The notes under the pieces were generated by a model. The model had not been told where the DNA came from, did no database searches, and was given only the letters and a program-made list of their open reading frames with translations. Positions 53,115 through 64,000 of a DNA stretch of 64,000 nucleotides are shown piece after piece; positions within the stretch are counted from its first letter, which is position 1, and every line of letters begins with the position of its first letter. Source of the stretch: Pseudoalteromonas sp. 0303 (lineage in GTDB: Bacteria; Pseudomonadota; Gammaproteobacteria; Enterobacterales; Alteromonadaceae); NCBI RefSeq assembly GCF_013349995.1, contig NZ_JABVXF010000009.1, positions 1-64,000 on the forward strand, read 5' to 3'. The position numbers and the translations under genes are program-made.

Positions 53115-54827
53115 ATGAATACTGATCATAAAGACCTAAACCACATAGAAGAAGAGCAATTACCTATTGCAAAACATAAGCTCAAAGGATGGAGACATTT
53201 TTTAGGTTTATACGCAGGTGAACATGTTGCTGCTACTGAGTTTGTATTTGGCGCCACCTTTGTCGCACTTGGCGCAACCATGACGGATATTCTGCTTGGC
53301 TTGCTAATTGGTAATATTCTCGCCGTGCTGAGCTGGACACTAATCACAACTCCAATCGCTGTTGAAACACGCCTGAGTCTATATACTTACCTTCAAAAAA
53401 TAGCAGGAAACTCAATGACCCGGTTATATAACTGGGCGAACGTCATAATCTTTACAGTAATATCTGCTGCTATGATCACCGTCTCTGCAACGGCTGTTCG
53501 CTTTGCACTTGATATTCCCGCGCAATTAAATTGGTATCCAACAAACGCATGGTTTGTCATGGTCGTTCTTGCCGTTGGCATTATCGTTGTATTGGTTGCC
53601 ATGTATGGTTTTAACGCTGTATCGCAATTCTCCGGTATTTGTGCTCCGTGGTTATTTGTTATGTTCATCAGCGGTCCATTAGTACTCATGCCTGAACTTG
53701 CCAATTCGGTCATTGGTGAAACCTCAGTCTCGAGTTGGGGAGACTTCATGCACATTGGCAGTGTCTCCGTATGGACTGGGTTAGATGCCAATGGTGAGCC
53801 AGGTATAGGGCTATTAGAAGTCATCGGTTTTTCTTGGGCTGCGAACACCATCACTCACTTTGGTTTAATAGACATGGCTTTGCTACGTTACGCGAAGAAA
53901 AAAAGCTATGGTTTATGCACATCAGCGGGGATGTTATTTGGTCACTATATCGCTTGGATCTCTGCTGGTATTATGGGTGCGGGCACAGCTGTCCTGGTGA
54001 AAAAGTCTATTACGGAGCTAGATCCTGGTGATGTTGCGTTCCATGCTCTTGGGTTATCTGGGTTAGTTATTGTTATTGTTGCAGGCTGGACAACAGCAAA
54101 CGCAAACTTGTACCGTGCAGGTCTTGCTGCACAAGCTATATTTAGTAACCTTTCGCGTACCAGAACGACATTTTTAGTGGGTATAGTTACTGTTTTAATT
54201 GCCTGCTTTCCATTTGTATTTACTAAGTTACTGCCACTTCTTACATACGCAGGGCTTTTAGTCGTACCTGTTGGCGCTATCGTTTTTGCTGAACACTTTT
54301 TATTTCCAAAAATTGGCCTAACTCGTTATTGGGTTACCTACAAAAAGCTTGAGCATAGCTCTGCGGCTGTTATTGCATGGGCACTTGGCCTAGTGTTCGG
54401 ATTTACATTAAACGCAATCAATATAATCCCATTTTACTATCTTTTCTTACCAACTTGGGTATTCAGTATTGTCGTATATATTTTATTAGCAAAACGAAAT
54501 GGAGCTGCGCAGAAGTATCCTAAAGAAGAAGCTGAACTGACTAATTTTGATAAAAAAGTAGAAAGATTTCACGCCGAGCAAGCAGCCAATGAACCAGCAT
54601 TTATTCTTGATCAACGTCTGTTGACCAAAGTACTCACTGCGGTTGCTTGGTTAAGTTTAGGTATAACTGTCGTGCTAGCAGCAAATGCTATGTTCAACTC
54701 ACCAGATGTTGCTTCCTATGAACACAATAGAACATTATTTTTCAATAGTGGATTCGCTTGTACCATCATTTACTTCGCGAGTGCGTATTGGGCTATGCAG
54801 CGTAGAAAACAATTTTCAGCCGTTTAA
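53115..54827 (+). CDS. NCS1-family (purine-cytosine permease type) transporter
   Basis: The 570-residue protein has twelve or more helices. The first helical region FLGLYAGEHVAATEFVFGATFVALGATMTDILLGLLIGN and the GWTTANANLYRAGLAAQAIF motif in the middle are typical of NCS1 permeases. It is longer than bacterial CodB (about 420) because of a C-terminal extension (from about 475) with two more helices. The gene lies 17 bases before a mannitol-dehydrogenase-family gene. NCS1 substrates are usually nucleobases, hydantoin or allantoin; the neighbours suggest a polyol or sugar acid instead. Confidence 0.85.
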   Translation: MNTDHKDLNHIEEEQLPIAKHKLKGWRHFLGLYAGEHVAATEFVFGATFVALGATMTDILLGLLIGNILAVLSWTLITTPIAVETRLSLYTYLQKIAGNSMTRLYNWANVIIFTVISAAMITVSATAVRFALDIPAQLNWYPTNAWFVMVVLAVGIIVVLVAMYGFNAVSQFSGICAPWLFVMFISGPLVLMPELANSVIGETSVSSWGDFMHIGSVSVWTGLDANGEPGIGLLEVIGFSWAANTITHFGLIDMALLRYAKKKSYGLCTSAGMLFGHYIAWISAGIMGAGTAVLVKKSITELDPGDVAFHALGLSGLVIVIVAGWTTANANLYRAGLAAQAIFSNLSRTRTTFLVGIVTVLIACFPFVFTKLLPLLTYAGLLVVPVGAIVFAEHFLFPKIGLTRYWVTYKKLEHSSAAVIAWALGLVFGFTLNAINIIPFYYLFLPTWVFSIVVYILLAKRNGAAQKYPKEEAELTNFDKKVERFHAEQAANEPAFILDQRLLTKVLTAVAWLSLGITVVLAANAMFNSPDVASYEHNRTLFFNSGFACTIIYFASAYWAMQRRKQFSAV

Positions 54828-54844
54828 CTGCTCGGGGGCAAAAC

Positions 54845-56341
54845 ATGAGCGCACTTTCTTTAAATAACTCAACACTGAGCTCTTTTCCTACATCTATATC
54901 AGTGCCGCGTTATAACCGACAATCACTAAAAGCCAGGATTGTCCATGTTGGTGTGGGCGGATTTCACCGCTCTCATCAAGCTTTCTATACTGATAACTAC
55001 ATCAACCATACTGGCGATCTAAGTTGGGGCATATGCGGTATAGGATTACGCGAGACTGATCGGGCTATTAAGCAATCTCTAGCAGCACAAGATTATCTGT
55101 ATTCCCTATTGGTAAAGCACCCAAATGGCAAAACTGATGTGCAAGTAATTGGCTGTTTAACTGATTTTCTATTAGCGCCAGATGATCCAGAAGCTGTTAT
55201 AAATAAAATGGCCGCTGAGGAAACCCAGATTGTTTCATTAACAATAACCGAAGGGGGTTATAACTATGATCCATCAACCGGCGAGTTCGATTTTTCAAAC
55301 CCCGATATACAACATGACTTAGCAAACCCAAACAAGCCAAAGCTGATTTTTGGTTACCTTGCTGCTGCTTTAGAGCGCCGCAGAAAGAGTGGACAAAAAC
55401 CGTTTACAGTTCAGTCTTGTGATAATGTTCAACACAACGGTGATGTGATACGTAAAATATTAGTTACTTACATTAGTTCATATGACTCAGAGCTTGCTGA
55501 TTGGGTAGCAAACCAAGTTAGCTTTCCTAATGCAATGGTCGACCGTATTACCCCTGCAACCACTGATAAAGATATTGCTCTAGCAGAACAGCTGGGAGTG
55601 ATTGATTCATGGCCTGTCACTTGCGAGCCTTTTCACCAATGGGTCATCGAGGATAAATTTTGTCAACAACGCCCAACTTGGGAGAAAGTAGGTGCGCAAA
55701 TAGTCAATGATGTTACGCCTTATGAAACCATGAAAATTCGCTTATTAAATGCAAGCCATACTGTTTTGGGAATACTCGGGTCTTTGCGTGGCTATCAAAC
55801 CATAGAGCAAACAATTTCAGATCCCTTATTTGCAACAGTGGTAAGCAGCTTCATGGATAACGAAGTAACACCGATTTTAGATGACGTGCCTGGTATTGAT
55901 CTGAGTGATTATAAGCGAACGCTGATAACTCGATTTGCAAACCCTAACATCAAGGACAGCCTTGCAAGAATTTGCTCTCAAAGCGCAAGTAAAGTCTCCA
56001 CGTTTTTAGTACCTACGATTGTAGAAAACCTTAAAATTGGTGGTAATAGTGCGATTGCTAATTTAGTGATTGCAGCTTGGTGCTTATACAGCGACACGCA
56101 TTCGTCTCAACAAAGTCAGCCTTTAGAAGTTATCGATGATATGGCTGAAACATTACAGCAGGCAGCTCATGCATCACGAATTTCACCACTTGCTTTTCTT
56201 GAGCAACCGAGCATTTTCGGCTCAATTATCGAGAACGAGTCATTTTGTAATGAATATAAATATTACATCAGCAAACTTTATGCAGGAGTGGCAATTGAGC
56301 ACATTATGGAAGCGTTGTTAAATAATTATAAGGCCAAATAG
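54845..56341 (+). CDS. Mannitol dehydrogenase / fructuronate reductase family oxidoreductase
   Basis: The 498-residue long-chain polyol dehydrogenase has the dinucleotide motif IVHVGVGGFHRSHQAFYTDNY (near 32), DRITPATTDKDI (near 235), and the active-site K-x5-N-x3-H-like motif in MKIRLLNASHTVLGILGSLRGY (near 298). It would oxidise a polyol such as mannitol or arabinitol, or reduce fructuronate/tagaturonate, with NAD. No uxuA or kinase is next to it, so polyol use is a bit more likely. It is co-transcribed with the NCS1 permease and ends at a strong terminator. Confidence 0.88.
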   Translation: MSALSLNNSTLSSFPTSISVPRYNRQSLKARIVHVGVGGFHRSHQAFYTDNYINHTGDLSWGICGIGLRETDRAIKQSLAAQDYLYSLLVKHPNGKTDVQVIGCLTDFLLAPDDPEAVINKMAAEETQIVSLTITEGGYNYDPSTGEFDFSNPDIQHDLANPNKPKLIFGYLAAALERRRKSGQKPFTVQSCDNVQHNGDVIRKILVTYISSYDSELADWVANQVSFPNAMVDRITPATTDKDIALAEQLGVIDSWPVTCEPFHQWVIEDKFCQQRPTWEKVGAQIVNDVTPYETMKIRLLNASHTVLGILGSLRGYQTIEQTISDPLFATVVSSFMDNEVTPILDDVPGIDLSDYKRTLITRFANPNIKDSLARICSQSASKVSTFLVPTIVENLKIGGNSAIANLVIAAWCLYSDTHSSQQSQPLEVIDDMAETLQQAAHASRISPLAFLEQPSIFGSIIENESFCNEYKYYISKLYAGVAIEHIMEALLNNYKAK

Positions 56342-56366
56342 TATCAGGCAAAGTAAGTTTAAAAAT

Positions 56367-56398
56367 AAAGAAACCGCCCTAATTAGGGCGGTTTCTTT
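56367..56398. terminator. Bidirectional terminator between the dehydrogenase gene and secF
   Basis: AAAGAAACCGCCCT (56367-56380) and AGGGCGGTTTCTTT (56385-56398) form a perfect 14-base stem with AATT loop, with T-rich tails on both strands. It serves the two convergent operons. Confidence 0.93.
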
Positions 56399-56410
56399 TT
56401 GTATCACTTA

Positions 56411-57358
56411 TTAAGGCATAGGATCGAGATCCGCACCTTCTTTTTCAATTACTTCTGGAATTAAGTCTTCTTTACTTACACCCATTGCAATTGCTACAGC
56501 TGAAGCAACATAAACAGATGAATAAGTACCGATGAACACACCAAATAGTAATGCCGTTGCGAAACCGTGGATCGTTTGACCACCCCAACCAAATAACGCA
56601 ATCAATACTAGGATAGTGGTGATTGATGTTACTAGGGTACGGTTTAACGTTTGCGTTAATGAGATATCGATAATTTCAATCGTGTCATCAATACGCACTT
56701 TACGGAAGTTTTCACGGATACGGTCAGATACAACGATGGTATCGTTCAGTGAGTAACCTATTACCGCCAAAATAGCCGCAAGAATCGTTAAGTCAAACTC
56801 TAGGCCAAGTACTGAGAATAAGCCTAGTGTGATGATAACGTCGTGTAATAGTGCCGATACAGCACCGATCGCAAAACGCCATTCAAAACGAAACGCTACA
56901 TAAATTAAGATACAGATAAGCGCAGTTAACATGGCAAGGCCACCCTGCTCTTTTAGATCTTCACCAACACTTGGGCCAACAAATTCGATACGACGCATTT
57001 CTACTGTCGACTCTACTTTTTGTAATGCCGTAATGATTTGGTTACCAATTACTTCTGCTTTCACGCCAGGACCTTGCGGAGCAAGACGCACTAAAATTTC
57101 TTTACTTGAGCCAAACAGTTGCACCGAGAAATCTTCAAAGCCACTTTCAGTGATTGCATCACGAACGTTTTTAAGATCAGGTGCTTGTGTAAAGCCTACC
57201 TCAACAGCGGTACCGCCAGTGAAGTCAAGACCAAAATTCAAGCCTTTAGTAAAAAACGACACGAAAGAAGCCAAAATCAACAAGGTTGATAATGTCATGG
57301 CAAACTTTCTTAACTTCATAAACGGGAGTGTTTTACCACCAAGTTTTAAAATTTGCAT
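56411..57358 (-). CDS. secF: Protein translocase subunit SecF
   Basis: The 315-residue protein has six helices, a first periplasmic loop with LNFGLDFTGGTAVEVGF, and the conserved AVIGYSLNDTIVVSDRIREN and TLNRTLVTSITT motifs. With SecD it uses the proton gradient to complete export. It follows secD with an 8-base gap. Confidence 0.97.
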   Translation of the reverse strand: MQILKLGGKTLPFMKLRKFAMTLSTLLILASFVSFFTKGLNFGLDFTGGTAVEVGFTQAPDLKNVRDAITESGFEDFSVQLFGSSKEILVRLAPQGPGVKAEVIGNQIITALQKVESTVEMRRIEFVGPSVGEDLKEQGGLAMLTALICILIYVAFRFEWRFAIGAVSALLHDVIITLGLFSVLGLEFDLTILAAILAVIGYSLNDTIVVSDRIRENFRKVRIDDTIEIIDISLTQTLNRTLVTSITTILVLIALFGWGGQTIHGFATALLFGVFIGTYSSVYVASAVAIAMGVSKEDLIPEVIEKEGADLDPMP

Positions 57359-57366
57359 GTTGACTC

Positions 57367-59226
57367 CTAAATCGACAACTTATCAATACGTTTACCGCCA
57401 ATGAATAAGTTGATTACCGCACGGGTACCAACAATGGCTGTAAACATAGAGGTGATAATACCAATCGCTAGCGTTACTGCGAAACCAGCAATAGGACCAG
57501 TACCCACTGCAAATAGGATCACTGCTGCGATAAGCGTTGTGATGTTAGCATCTAAAATTGTGCTAAATGCGCTGTCGTAACCAAAGTGAACGGCTTGTTG
57601 TGGACTACGGCCATCAGCAAGTTCTTCACGAATACGCTCGAAGATAAGTACGTTGGCATCAACGGCCATACCTACGGTTAATACGATACCAGCAATACCC
57701 GGTAGCGTTAACGCTGCACCTGGAATAAGCGACATCACACCCACAATTAATACTAAGTTTGCGCCCAGTGCCAAATTTGCCACCATGCCGAAACCTTTGT
57801 AATAGAAAAGCATAAATACAAGAACAAATACAAAACCAAGCACAACCGCTGTCATACCTGCTTCAATGTTTTCTTGGCCTAAGCTTGGACCTACTGTGCG
57901 CTCTTCAACGATTTGAATTGGCGCTACAAGTGCACCGGCACGAAGTAATAGGCTTAGATTATGTGCTTCAGCTGGGTTATCGATACCAGTAATACGGAAT
58001 GAACGGTCAAGACGCGCTTGAATCGTCGCTACGTTAATCACTTCTTCAACTTTAATTGGTGGAAGTGTTTTACCGTTTTCATCTGTTTTACCTGATGGCT
58101 TGTATTCAATGAATACCGTTGCCATGCGTTTACCGATAGCACGCTTAGTGAACGCATTCATTTTTGCGCCACCTTTGCTGTCTAGCGTAATACTAACTTG
58201 TGGACGTTGATACTCATCCATACCTGATTGCGCGCCAGTGATGTGGCTACCTTCAAGAATGATGCGTTGCTTAAGTACCACAGGGTAACCTTCACGCGCC
58301 ATGATCATTTCTGTACCTGGCGGTAAACGGCCTTGCAGGGCTGCACTAGCATCTGCATTTTCGTCAACTTCGCGGAACTCTAGGGTTGCTGTTGCACCCA
58401 GAATCTCTTTAGCACGCGCTGTATCTTGTACGCCCGGAAGTTGCACGATGATACGCTCAGCACCTTGACGCTGTACGTTAGGCTCTGCAACACCGATTTG
58501 GTTAATACGGTTACGGATAATTGTTTCGTTTTGTTTGATAGCGTAGTCACGAATTTCTTTAAGCTTTTGCTCGCTCATGCTGGCATAAAAAGCATTGTCG
58601 CTGCTGCTATCATCAACGTAAACGTTTAATGGGTAACGTGTTGATAAGAAACGCTCTGCTGCATCTTTATCTTCTTCGTTACGCATTTCAACACGTAATC
58701 GCTCACTGTTCGCTACACGGCGAATGGTGCGATAACGCAATTTTTCTTCACGTAAGTCACTTTTGAAATCTTGTTCCATTTGCTCAAGCTGAGTATCAAC
58801 CGCCGTCGCCATGTCGATTTCCATAGTAAAGTGAACACCACCGCTTAAATCTAGGCCTAGTTTCATTGGGTTACCACCCAGTGACTTTAACCACTCTGGT
58901 TGAGCAGGTGCCATATTGATTGCAGAGATATAATCTTCACTAAGGGAATCACGCAGTAGATCTTGCGCTTTTAGTTGGTCTTCAACATTCTTAAAACGAA
59001 CGAGGATTTGTCCGTCTTCAAGTTTGCTTGATTTAACAGTAACGTTATGTTCTTTGAGAGTCGCATTTACTTTATCGAGTACGCTGAGGTCAGCATCAGT
59101 ACCTTTAGTGCCCGATACTTGTATGGCCGGATCTCGGCCATACAAGTTAGGAGAGGCATATAAAATACCAACGACTAACACTACTAGAACAAGTAAATAC
59201 TTCCATAATGGAAACTTGTTTAACAC
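57367..59226 (-). CDS. secD: Protein translocase subunit SecD
   Basis: The 619-residue protein has one N-terminal helix, then a large periplasmic P1 domain (about 30-430) with [16 protein letters not shown] and the [22 protein letters not shown] region. The C-terminal five-helix part has [19 protein letters not shown]. It forms the SecDF complex with YajC. Confidence 0.97.
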   Translation of the reverse strand: MLNKFPLWKYLLVLVVLVVGILYASPNLYGRDPAIQVSGTKGTDADLSVLDKVNATLKEHNVTVKSSKLEDGQILVRFKNVEDQLKAQDLLRDSLSEDYISAINMAPAQPEWLKSLGGNPMKLGLDLSGGVHFTMEIDMATAVDTQLEQMEQDFKSDLREEKLRYRTIRRVANSERLRVEMRNEEDKDAAERFLSTRYPLNVYVDDSSSDNAFYASMSEQKLKEIRDYAIKQNETIIRNRINQIGVAEPNVQRQGAERIIVQLPGVQDTARAKEILGATATLEFREVDENADASAALQGRLPPGTEMIMAREGYPVVLKQRIILEGSHITGAQSGMDEYQRPQVSITLDSKGGAKMNAFTKRAIGKRMATVFIEYKPSGKTDENGKTLPPIKVEEVINVATIQARLDRSFRITGIDNPAEAHNLSLLLRAGALVAPIQIVEERTVGPSLGQENIEAGMTAVVLGFVFVLVFMLFYYKGFGMVANLALGANLVLIVGVMSLIPGAALTLPGIAGIVLTVGMAVDANVLIFERIREELADGRSPQQAVHFGYDSAFSTILDANITTLIAAVILFAVGTGPIAGFAVTLAIGIITSMFTAIVGTRAVINLFIGGKRIDKLSI

Positions 59227-59248
59227 GTGTGAGTCCTTATTTTTATTG

Positions 59249-59587
59249 TTATAGCGACTTCATAGTGCCTTTTGGCAATACTGCAGAAACAGCTGATTTT
59301 TGTACTGTTACTTCTGCTTGGTCGTTTAATGAAATCACGATGAAGTCTTTGTCATCAGCGATTTTAGCAATCTTACCTACTAAACCACCTTGCGTTAGTA
59401 CTTCGTCGCCTTTCGCCATTGCGCCCATTAGTGCTTTATGCTCTTTTACACGCTTAGCTTGTGGACGGTAGATTAAGAAATAAAATACCAGACCAAAAAT
59501 ACCCAACATGATTAGCATTTCCATGCCACCACCTGCTGGTGCTGCACCTGCCGCACTTGCGTGGGCGTTTGAGATGAATAAACTCAT
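59249..59587 (-). CDS. yajC: Preprotein translocase subunit YajC
   Basis: The 112-residue protein has one membrane helix ([23 protein letters not shown], about 24-46) and a basic cytoplasmic region with [18 protein letters not shown]. The Ala/Gly-rich N-terminus is usual. It lies between tgt and secD, the standard order. Confidence 0.97.
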   Translation of the reverse strand: MSLFISNAHASAAGAAPAGGGMEMLIMLGIFGLVFYFLIYRPQAKRVKEHKALMGAMAKGDEVLTQGGLVGKIAKIADDKDFIVISLNDQAEVTVQKSAVSAVLPKGTMKSL

Positions 59588-59616
59588 TTCACTTCCTCTT
59601 TAATTTTTCTAAAAAT

Positions 59617-60816
<1,200 letters not shown>

Positions 60817-60846
60817 TTATTACTATAAATTGGGCTAAATTCGAAA

Positions 60847-60880
60847 ATAAAAAGCCCAGTTAAAAAACTGGGCTTTTTAT
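60847..60880 (-). terminator. Terminator between queA and tgt
   Basis: ATAAAAAGCCCAGTT (60847-60861) and AACTGGGCTTTTTAT (60866-60880) form a 15-base stem with a four-base loop. It lies 20 bases past the queA stop, so tgt-yajC-secD-secF likely has its own promoter. Confidence 0.9.
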
Positions 60881-60899
60881 TGGGTATAAACTATTTTCG

Positions 60900-61931
60900 T
60901 TATTTGCGCGTTAAGAACATCGCATCACCATAACTAAAGAAGCGATACTGCTGCTCAATAGCCGTGTGATAAGCTCCCATTATGTTCTCTTGGCCTGCAA
61001 AGGCACTGACTAACATGATTAACGTTGATTCAGGTAAGTGGAAATTTGTCACCATGGCATCAACCACATTGAACTGATAACCCGGGTAAATAAAGATATC
61101 GGTATCACCAAAGTAAGTATCTAGTTTGCCGCCGTGCACTTTAGCAGCTGACTCTAATGAGCGAACTGAGGTAGTACCTACAGCAATGACACGCCCACCT
61201 TTTGCTTTAGTTTCGGCTACCGCTTTAACCACTTCATCTGGTACTTCGATGTACTCTGAGTGCATAACATGCTCATCAACTGAGTCAACGCGCACAGGCT
61301 GGAATGTACCTGCGCCCACGTGCAAGGTCACAAAGGCCATGTTAATGCCCTTGTCTTTTAAGGCTGCCATTAATTTATCATCAAAATGCAGGCCAGCTGT
61401 TGGCGCGGCTACGGCACCTGGCTTTTCACCATAAACTGTTTGATAGCGCTCACGATCTGACTCGTTATCAGGACGGTCAATATAAGGTGGTAATGGCATG
61501 TGACCGATGTCGTTTAGGATATCGAGTACATTTTCGTCTTTGGCAAACTCAAGCTCAAAAAGTTCGCCATGACGCGCAACCATGGTTGCTTCGGCTTTAC
61601 CTTCAAGAATGATTTTTGAGCCTGGTTTTGGCGATTTACTAGCTCGCACATGCGCAAGCACACGGTGTTCGTCGAGTACGCGCTCAACTAGCACTTCAAG
61701 CTTACCGCCTGACTCTTTTTGCCCGAACATGCGAGCAGGGATCACTTTGGTGTTATTGAAAATTAATAGGTCATTTTCATTAACGAGCGATAAAATATCA
61801 CTAAATACTTTATGCTCAACTTGGCCTGATGGGCCATCAAGCGTCAGTAAACGACTGCTAGTTCGATCTGCTTTAGGAAAACGAGCAATTAATTCATCAG
61901 GAAGGTCAAAGCTAAAATCAGCTACGCGCAT
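60900..61931 (-). CDS. queA: S-adenosylmethionine:tRNA ribosyltransferase-isomerase
   Basis: The 343-residue enzyme has [14 protein letters not shown] at the start, [18 protein letters not shown] (near 54), [22 protein letters not shown] and [11 protein letters not shown], ending with [16 protein letters not shown]. It makes epoxyqueuosine from preQ1-tRNA, the step after Tgt. Confidence 0.98.
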   Translation of the reverse strand: MRVADFSFDLPDELIARFPKADRTSSRLLTLDGPSGQVEHKVFSDILSLVNENDLLIFNNTKVIPARMFGQKESGGKLEVLVERVLDEHRVLAHVRASKSPKPGSKIILEGKAEATMVARHGELFELEFAKDENVLDILNDIGHMPLPPYIDRPDNESDRERYQTVYGEKPGAVAAPTAGLHFDDKLMAALKDKGINMAFVTLHVGAGTFQPVRVDSVDEHVMHSEYIEVPDEVVKAVAETKAKGGRVIAVGTTSVRSLESAAKVHGGKLDTYFGDTDIFIYPGYQFNVVDAMVTNFHLPESTLIMLVSAFAGQENIMGAYHTAIEQQYRFFSYGDAMFLTRK

Positions 61932-62145
61932 AGAGCATATCTCTCATTAATAAAAACGCGCCAAGTTTACTCTGATACGCCCACCACCTCAAGCAAAGCC
62001 CTGCGTCAACTTGGTACTAGCTTAAAGGATTACAAACTTAAGTACTTATTAACCGCTTTTGGGTAAAGTTTGCTTGTAGATTAGGCAAAATGTCATTATT
62101 CTAGCTTATTCACTAAACATGGGTTAAGTAAGAGGTAGTAGCGCC

Positions 62146-64000
62146 ATGGCAAAGCAGTTAAAGCTGCTAATTTTGAACGCGAGCGTTGCTGAGCGTGAAA
62201 CAATTAAGACCACATTAAACAAGCTTAATGTCTTCACGTTTATCGAAGCCAGTGACTCTCAAGATGCGCTTAAAATTCTTAAAAGCCACCCGGTGGATAT
62301 TATCATTACAGGCCTTGAGGTCGGTAAGATTGATGGTTGGCGCTTTTCGCGCATGATCCGTTCAGGGTTATTAAAAACACCAAAAAACACACCAATTTTA
62401 CTTACCCCGCCAATCTATTGTGAACGTATAGCCGAAACCACGGCTCGCAGCTATGGCATTGATGCCGTATTGCCATTTGAGCGCCAAGATATGCTGCCGC
62501 AAGTGCTAGCCAACGTGTTATCAACTCACCTTGAAAAAAGTAGTCGCCTTAATTTATTACTACTTGAAACCGATAACCGTAAAGCAAAAGATATAAGCGA
62601 ACAGCTAAAACTTAGCTTCGCGATAACCCATACCACGTCAACAAAAGCAACGCTTGCGACCTATCTGCAGCAAAAATTTGCCATTGTATTGATTGACGCC
62701 ACCGAATCTCATTCTGATACCGCTGCTGGGCTAATTAGCGAAATACTGCAGCACAACCCAAAGCAAGCGATTGTAACCATCATTGATAACAATGATGCAG
62801 ATTATGCAGAGCAGTTGTTGCTATCTGGCGTAACTGATTTTATTCGCGCCCCGTACGATCACTCGTTATTGAGTAAAGTGTGTGACCACGCTGCCCGTCG
62901 TGAAGATTTCATGGTGAGCTATGCAGAGTTTGCGCAAAAAGTAGAACAACTAAGCCAAAGTCAAAGCCGCTATAAAGAGTTGTTTTCTGCCCACCAACGT
63001 ATTTTATTACACCTAAATACTGTGGTACTTGAGTTTAACCAAGAGGGTAATATTCGCTTTATTAACCCTGCTTGGGAGCATTTAACGGGCTATGGCATTA
63101 AGTCTAGTTTAGCAAAGTCATTAACTGACTTTTGTTTACCTGAGTGTAAAACAAAGCTACAAGATACTATTCAGCGTATTTTGCATGGTGGTGAGCAACA
63201 GCAACAGGTAGAGATCCAACTAAAACATAAAAATGGCAATGCCATTTGGGTTGAGTGTCGCTTACAGCTGATTAAAAACAGCCAAAACTCAGCAACTATT
63301 ACCGCCACCATAGATAACATTCATGAGCGTAAGCAGGCAGAGCTACAACTTCGTCACTTAGCCTTGCACGATACGCTCACAGAGCTGCATAACCGTTATT
63401 ACTTTGACCAACAATTACAACGTATTTGTAAAGCACAATACACCAGTAACGATACAGAGCACGCGCTGATTTATATCGATTTAGATCACTTTAAAATCAT
63501 CAATGACAGTAAAGGTCACCAACAAGGTGACATTGTTTTAAAAGAAGTTGCCCAGTTATTCACTGCGAATATTAGTGATGAGCACTTAGTGTGCCGCATC
63601 GGTGGTGATGAATTTGCCGTGATCTTAAAAAATACTAACTTACTCGATGCACACTTGGTGGCAGAAAGTATTTGTATGGCGATTGAAAAGCACCGCTTTC
63701 ATTCAGAAGGTCAAGAGTACTCAATTAGCTGTTCAATTGGTTTAACACAAATCACCGAACAAAATAACGACCCAAGTGAGTGTTTAAAACAAGCTGATAT
63801 CGCCCTTTATGTAGCAAAAAGCTTAGGCCGTAACTTAGTACACTGTTATTCAAAAGAAGATAGTCATCACAATAGTTTACAAGCAGGTCTTGAATGGGGT
63901 CATAGTATTCGCCAAGCATTACAACATGATGCTATCGAACTGCACTATCAACCGATTTGGGACTTTAAACGCGGTCACGTCGCCTACTTTGAAGCACTAC
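62146..64000 (+). CDS. Receiver-like / PAS / GGDEF / EAL cyclic-di-GMP protein, cut by the window end
   Basis: An open frame from the ATG at 62146 (AAGAGG nine or so bases before it) runs to the window end, 618 codons. Residues 1-130 look like a receiver whose phospho-acceptor position is Gly (DIIITGLEVGKIDGW) and whose acidic N-terminal pair is missing. A second receiver-like unit follows (about 140-260, FAIVLIDATE). Then come a short coiled stretch, a PAS domain (about 285-400, LEFNQEGNIRFINPAWEHLTGY) and a GGDEF domain (about 405-570) with CRIGGDEFAVIL intact and no RxxD inhibitory site at the usual place. The EAL domain starts with LHYQPIWDFK. No membrane helix is seen. Confidence 0.9.
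   Translation, partial: MAKQLKLLILNASVAERETIKTTLNKLNVFTFIEASDSQDALKILKSHPVDIIITGLEVGKIDGWRFSRMIRSGLLKTPKNTPILLTPPIYCERIAETTARSYGIDAVLPFERQDMLPQVLANVLSTHLEKSSRLNLLLLETDNRKAKDISEQLKLSFAITHTTSTKATLATYLQQKFAIVLIDATESHSDTAAGLISEILQHNPKQAIVTIIDNNDADYAEQLLLSGVTDFIRAPYDHSLLSKVCDHAARREDFMVSYAEFAQKVEQLSQSQSRYKELFSAHQRILLHLNTVVLEFNQEGNIRFINPAWEHLTGYGIKSSLAKSLTDFCLPECKTKLQDTIQRILHGGEQQQQVEIQLKHKNGNAIWVECRLQLIKNSQNSATITATIDNIHERKQAELQLRHLALHDTLTELHNRYYFDQQLQRICKAQYTSNDTEHALIYIDLDHFKIINDSKGHQQGDIVLKEVAQLFTANISDEHLVCRIGGDEFAVILKNTNLLDAHLVAESICMAIEKHRFHSEGQEYSISCSIGLTQITEQNNDPSECLKQADIALYVAKSLGRNLVHCYSKEDSHHNSLQAGLEWGHSIRQALQHDAIELHYQPIWDFKRGHVAYFEAL

Noticed and set aside
53393-53854. Minus-strand ORF of 153 codons
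   Set aside because: It is antisense to the NCS1 permease gene and shows no family pattern.

Overview
The window looks like chromosomal DNA of a marine gammaproteobacterium, most likely Pseudoalteromonas or a close Alteromonadales relative. The main reasons are the gene order iscR-iscS-iscU-iscA-hscB-hscA-fdx, the queA / tgt-yajC-secD-secF block, a chitin-oligosaccharide pair (NagP-type permease and GH20 hexosaminidase) with NagR-like operators, and a sulfated-polysaccharide locus. The genus is an inference; no 16S or marker tree was possible.

Region 1 (1-30323, all minus strand) is one large surface-assembly locus, read from right to left. It opens with a multi-SLBB export protein, a nitroreductase-like protein and a Wzx flippase. 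A full type II secretion set then follows in the order G-E-F-H-I-J-K-L-M-C-D. Directly after gspD comes a separately promoted, signal-peptide-bearing protein of 460 residues that resembles the Slr4 S-layer family. Next are a membrane/TPR protein of the TMTC/GT-C kind, a sulfotransferase and a polysaccharide pyruvyl transferase. After a 400-base gap with a nested inverted repeat come WecA, WecG, a GT4 transferase, a GT2 transferase fused to a flippase-like membrane domain, an OafA-type acyltransferase, Wzz and a Wzy/WaaL-type protein. At the left edge lies a short secreted ORF resembling a decayed D-glucuronyl C5-epimerase. Read together, the locus would build and export a modified exopolysaccharide and also secrete a surface-layer protein through a dedicated T2SS.

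Region 2 (30380-39300) holds a DUF481 outer-membrane protein, an MscS channel, tRNA-His(GTG), nagP, a GH20 hexosaminidase and a succinate-semialdehyde dehydrogenase. The intergenic DNA is full of repeats: REP-like GTAGGCGTGA elements, three tandem ~140-base hairpin units, and 7-base tandem arrays (AGCTATC)n and (GGCTGAC)n.

Region 3 (39371-46804) is the isc operon with three IscR-type sites upstream of iscR, then trmJ and the divergent suhB; another heptamer array lies between trmJ and suhB.

Region 4 (46789-56341) holds a periplasmic binding protein, an EAL-CBS-GGDDF protein, a lipoprotein, and a probable polyol or sugar-acid utilisation cluster: SorC-type regulator, OprB-type porin, and a divergent NCS1-family permease plus mannitol-dehydrogenase-family enzyme.

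Region 5 (56411-64000) holds secF, secD, yajC, tgt and queA. It ends with a receiver-like/PAS/GGDEF/EAL protein that runs off the right edge.
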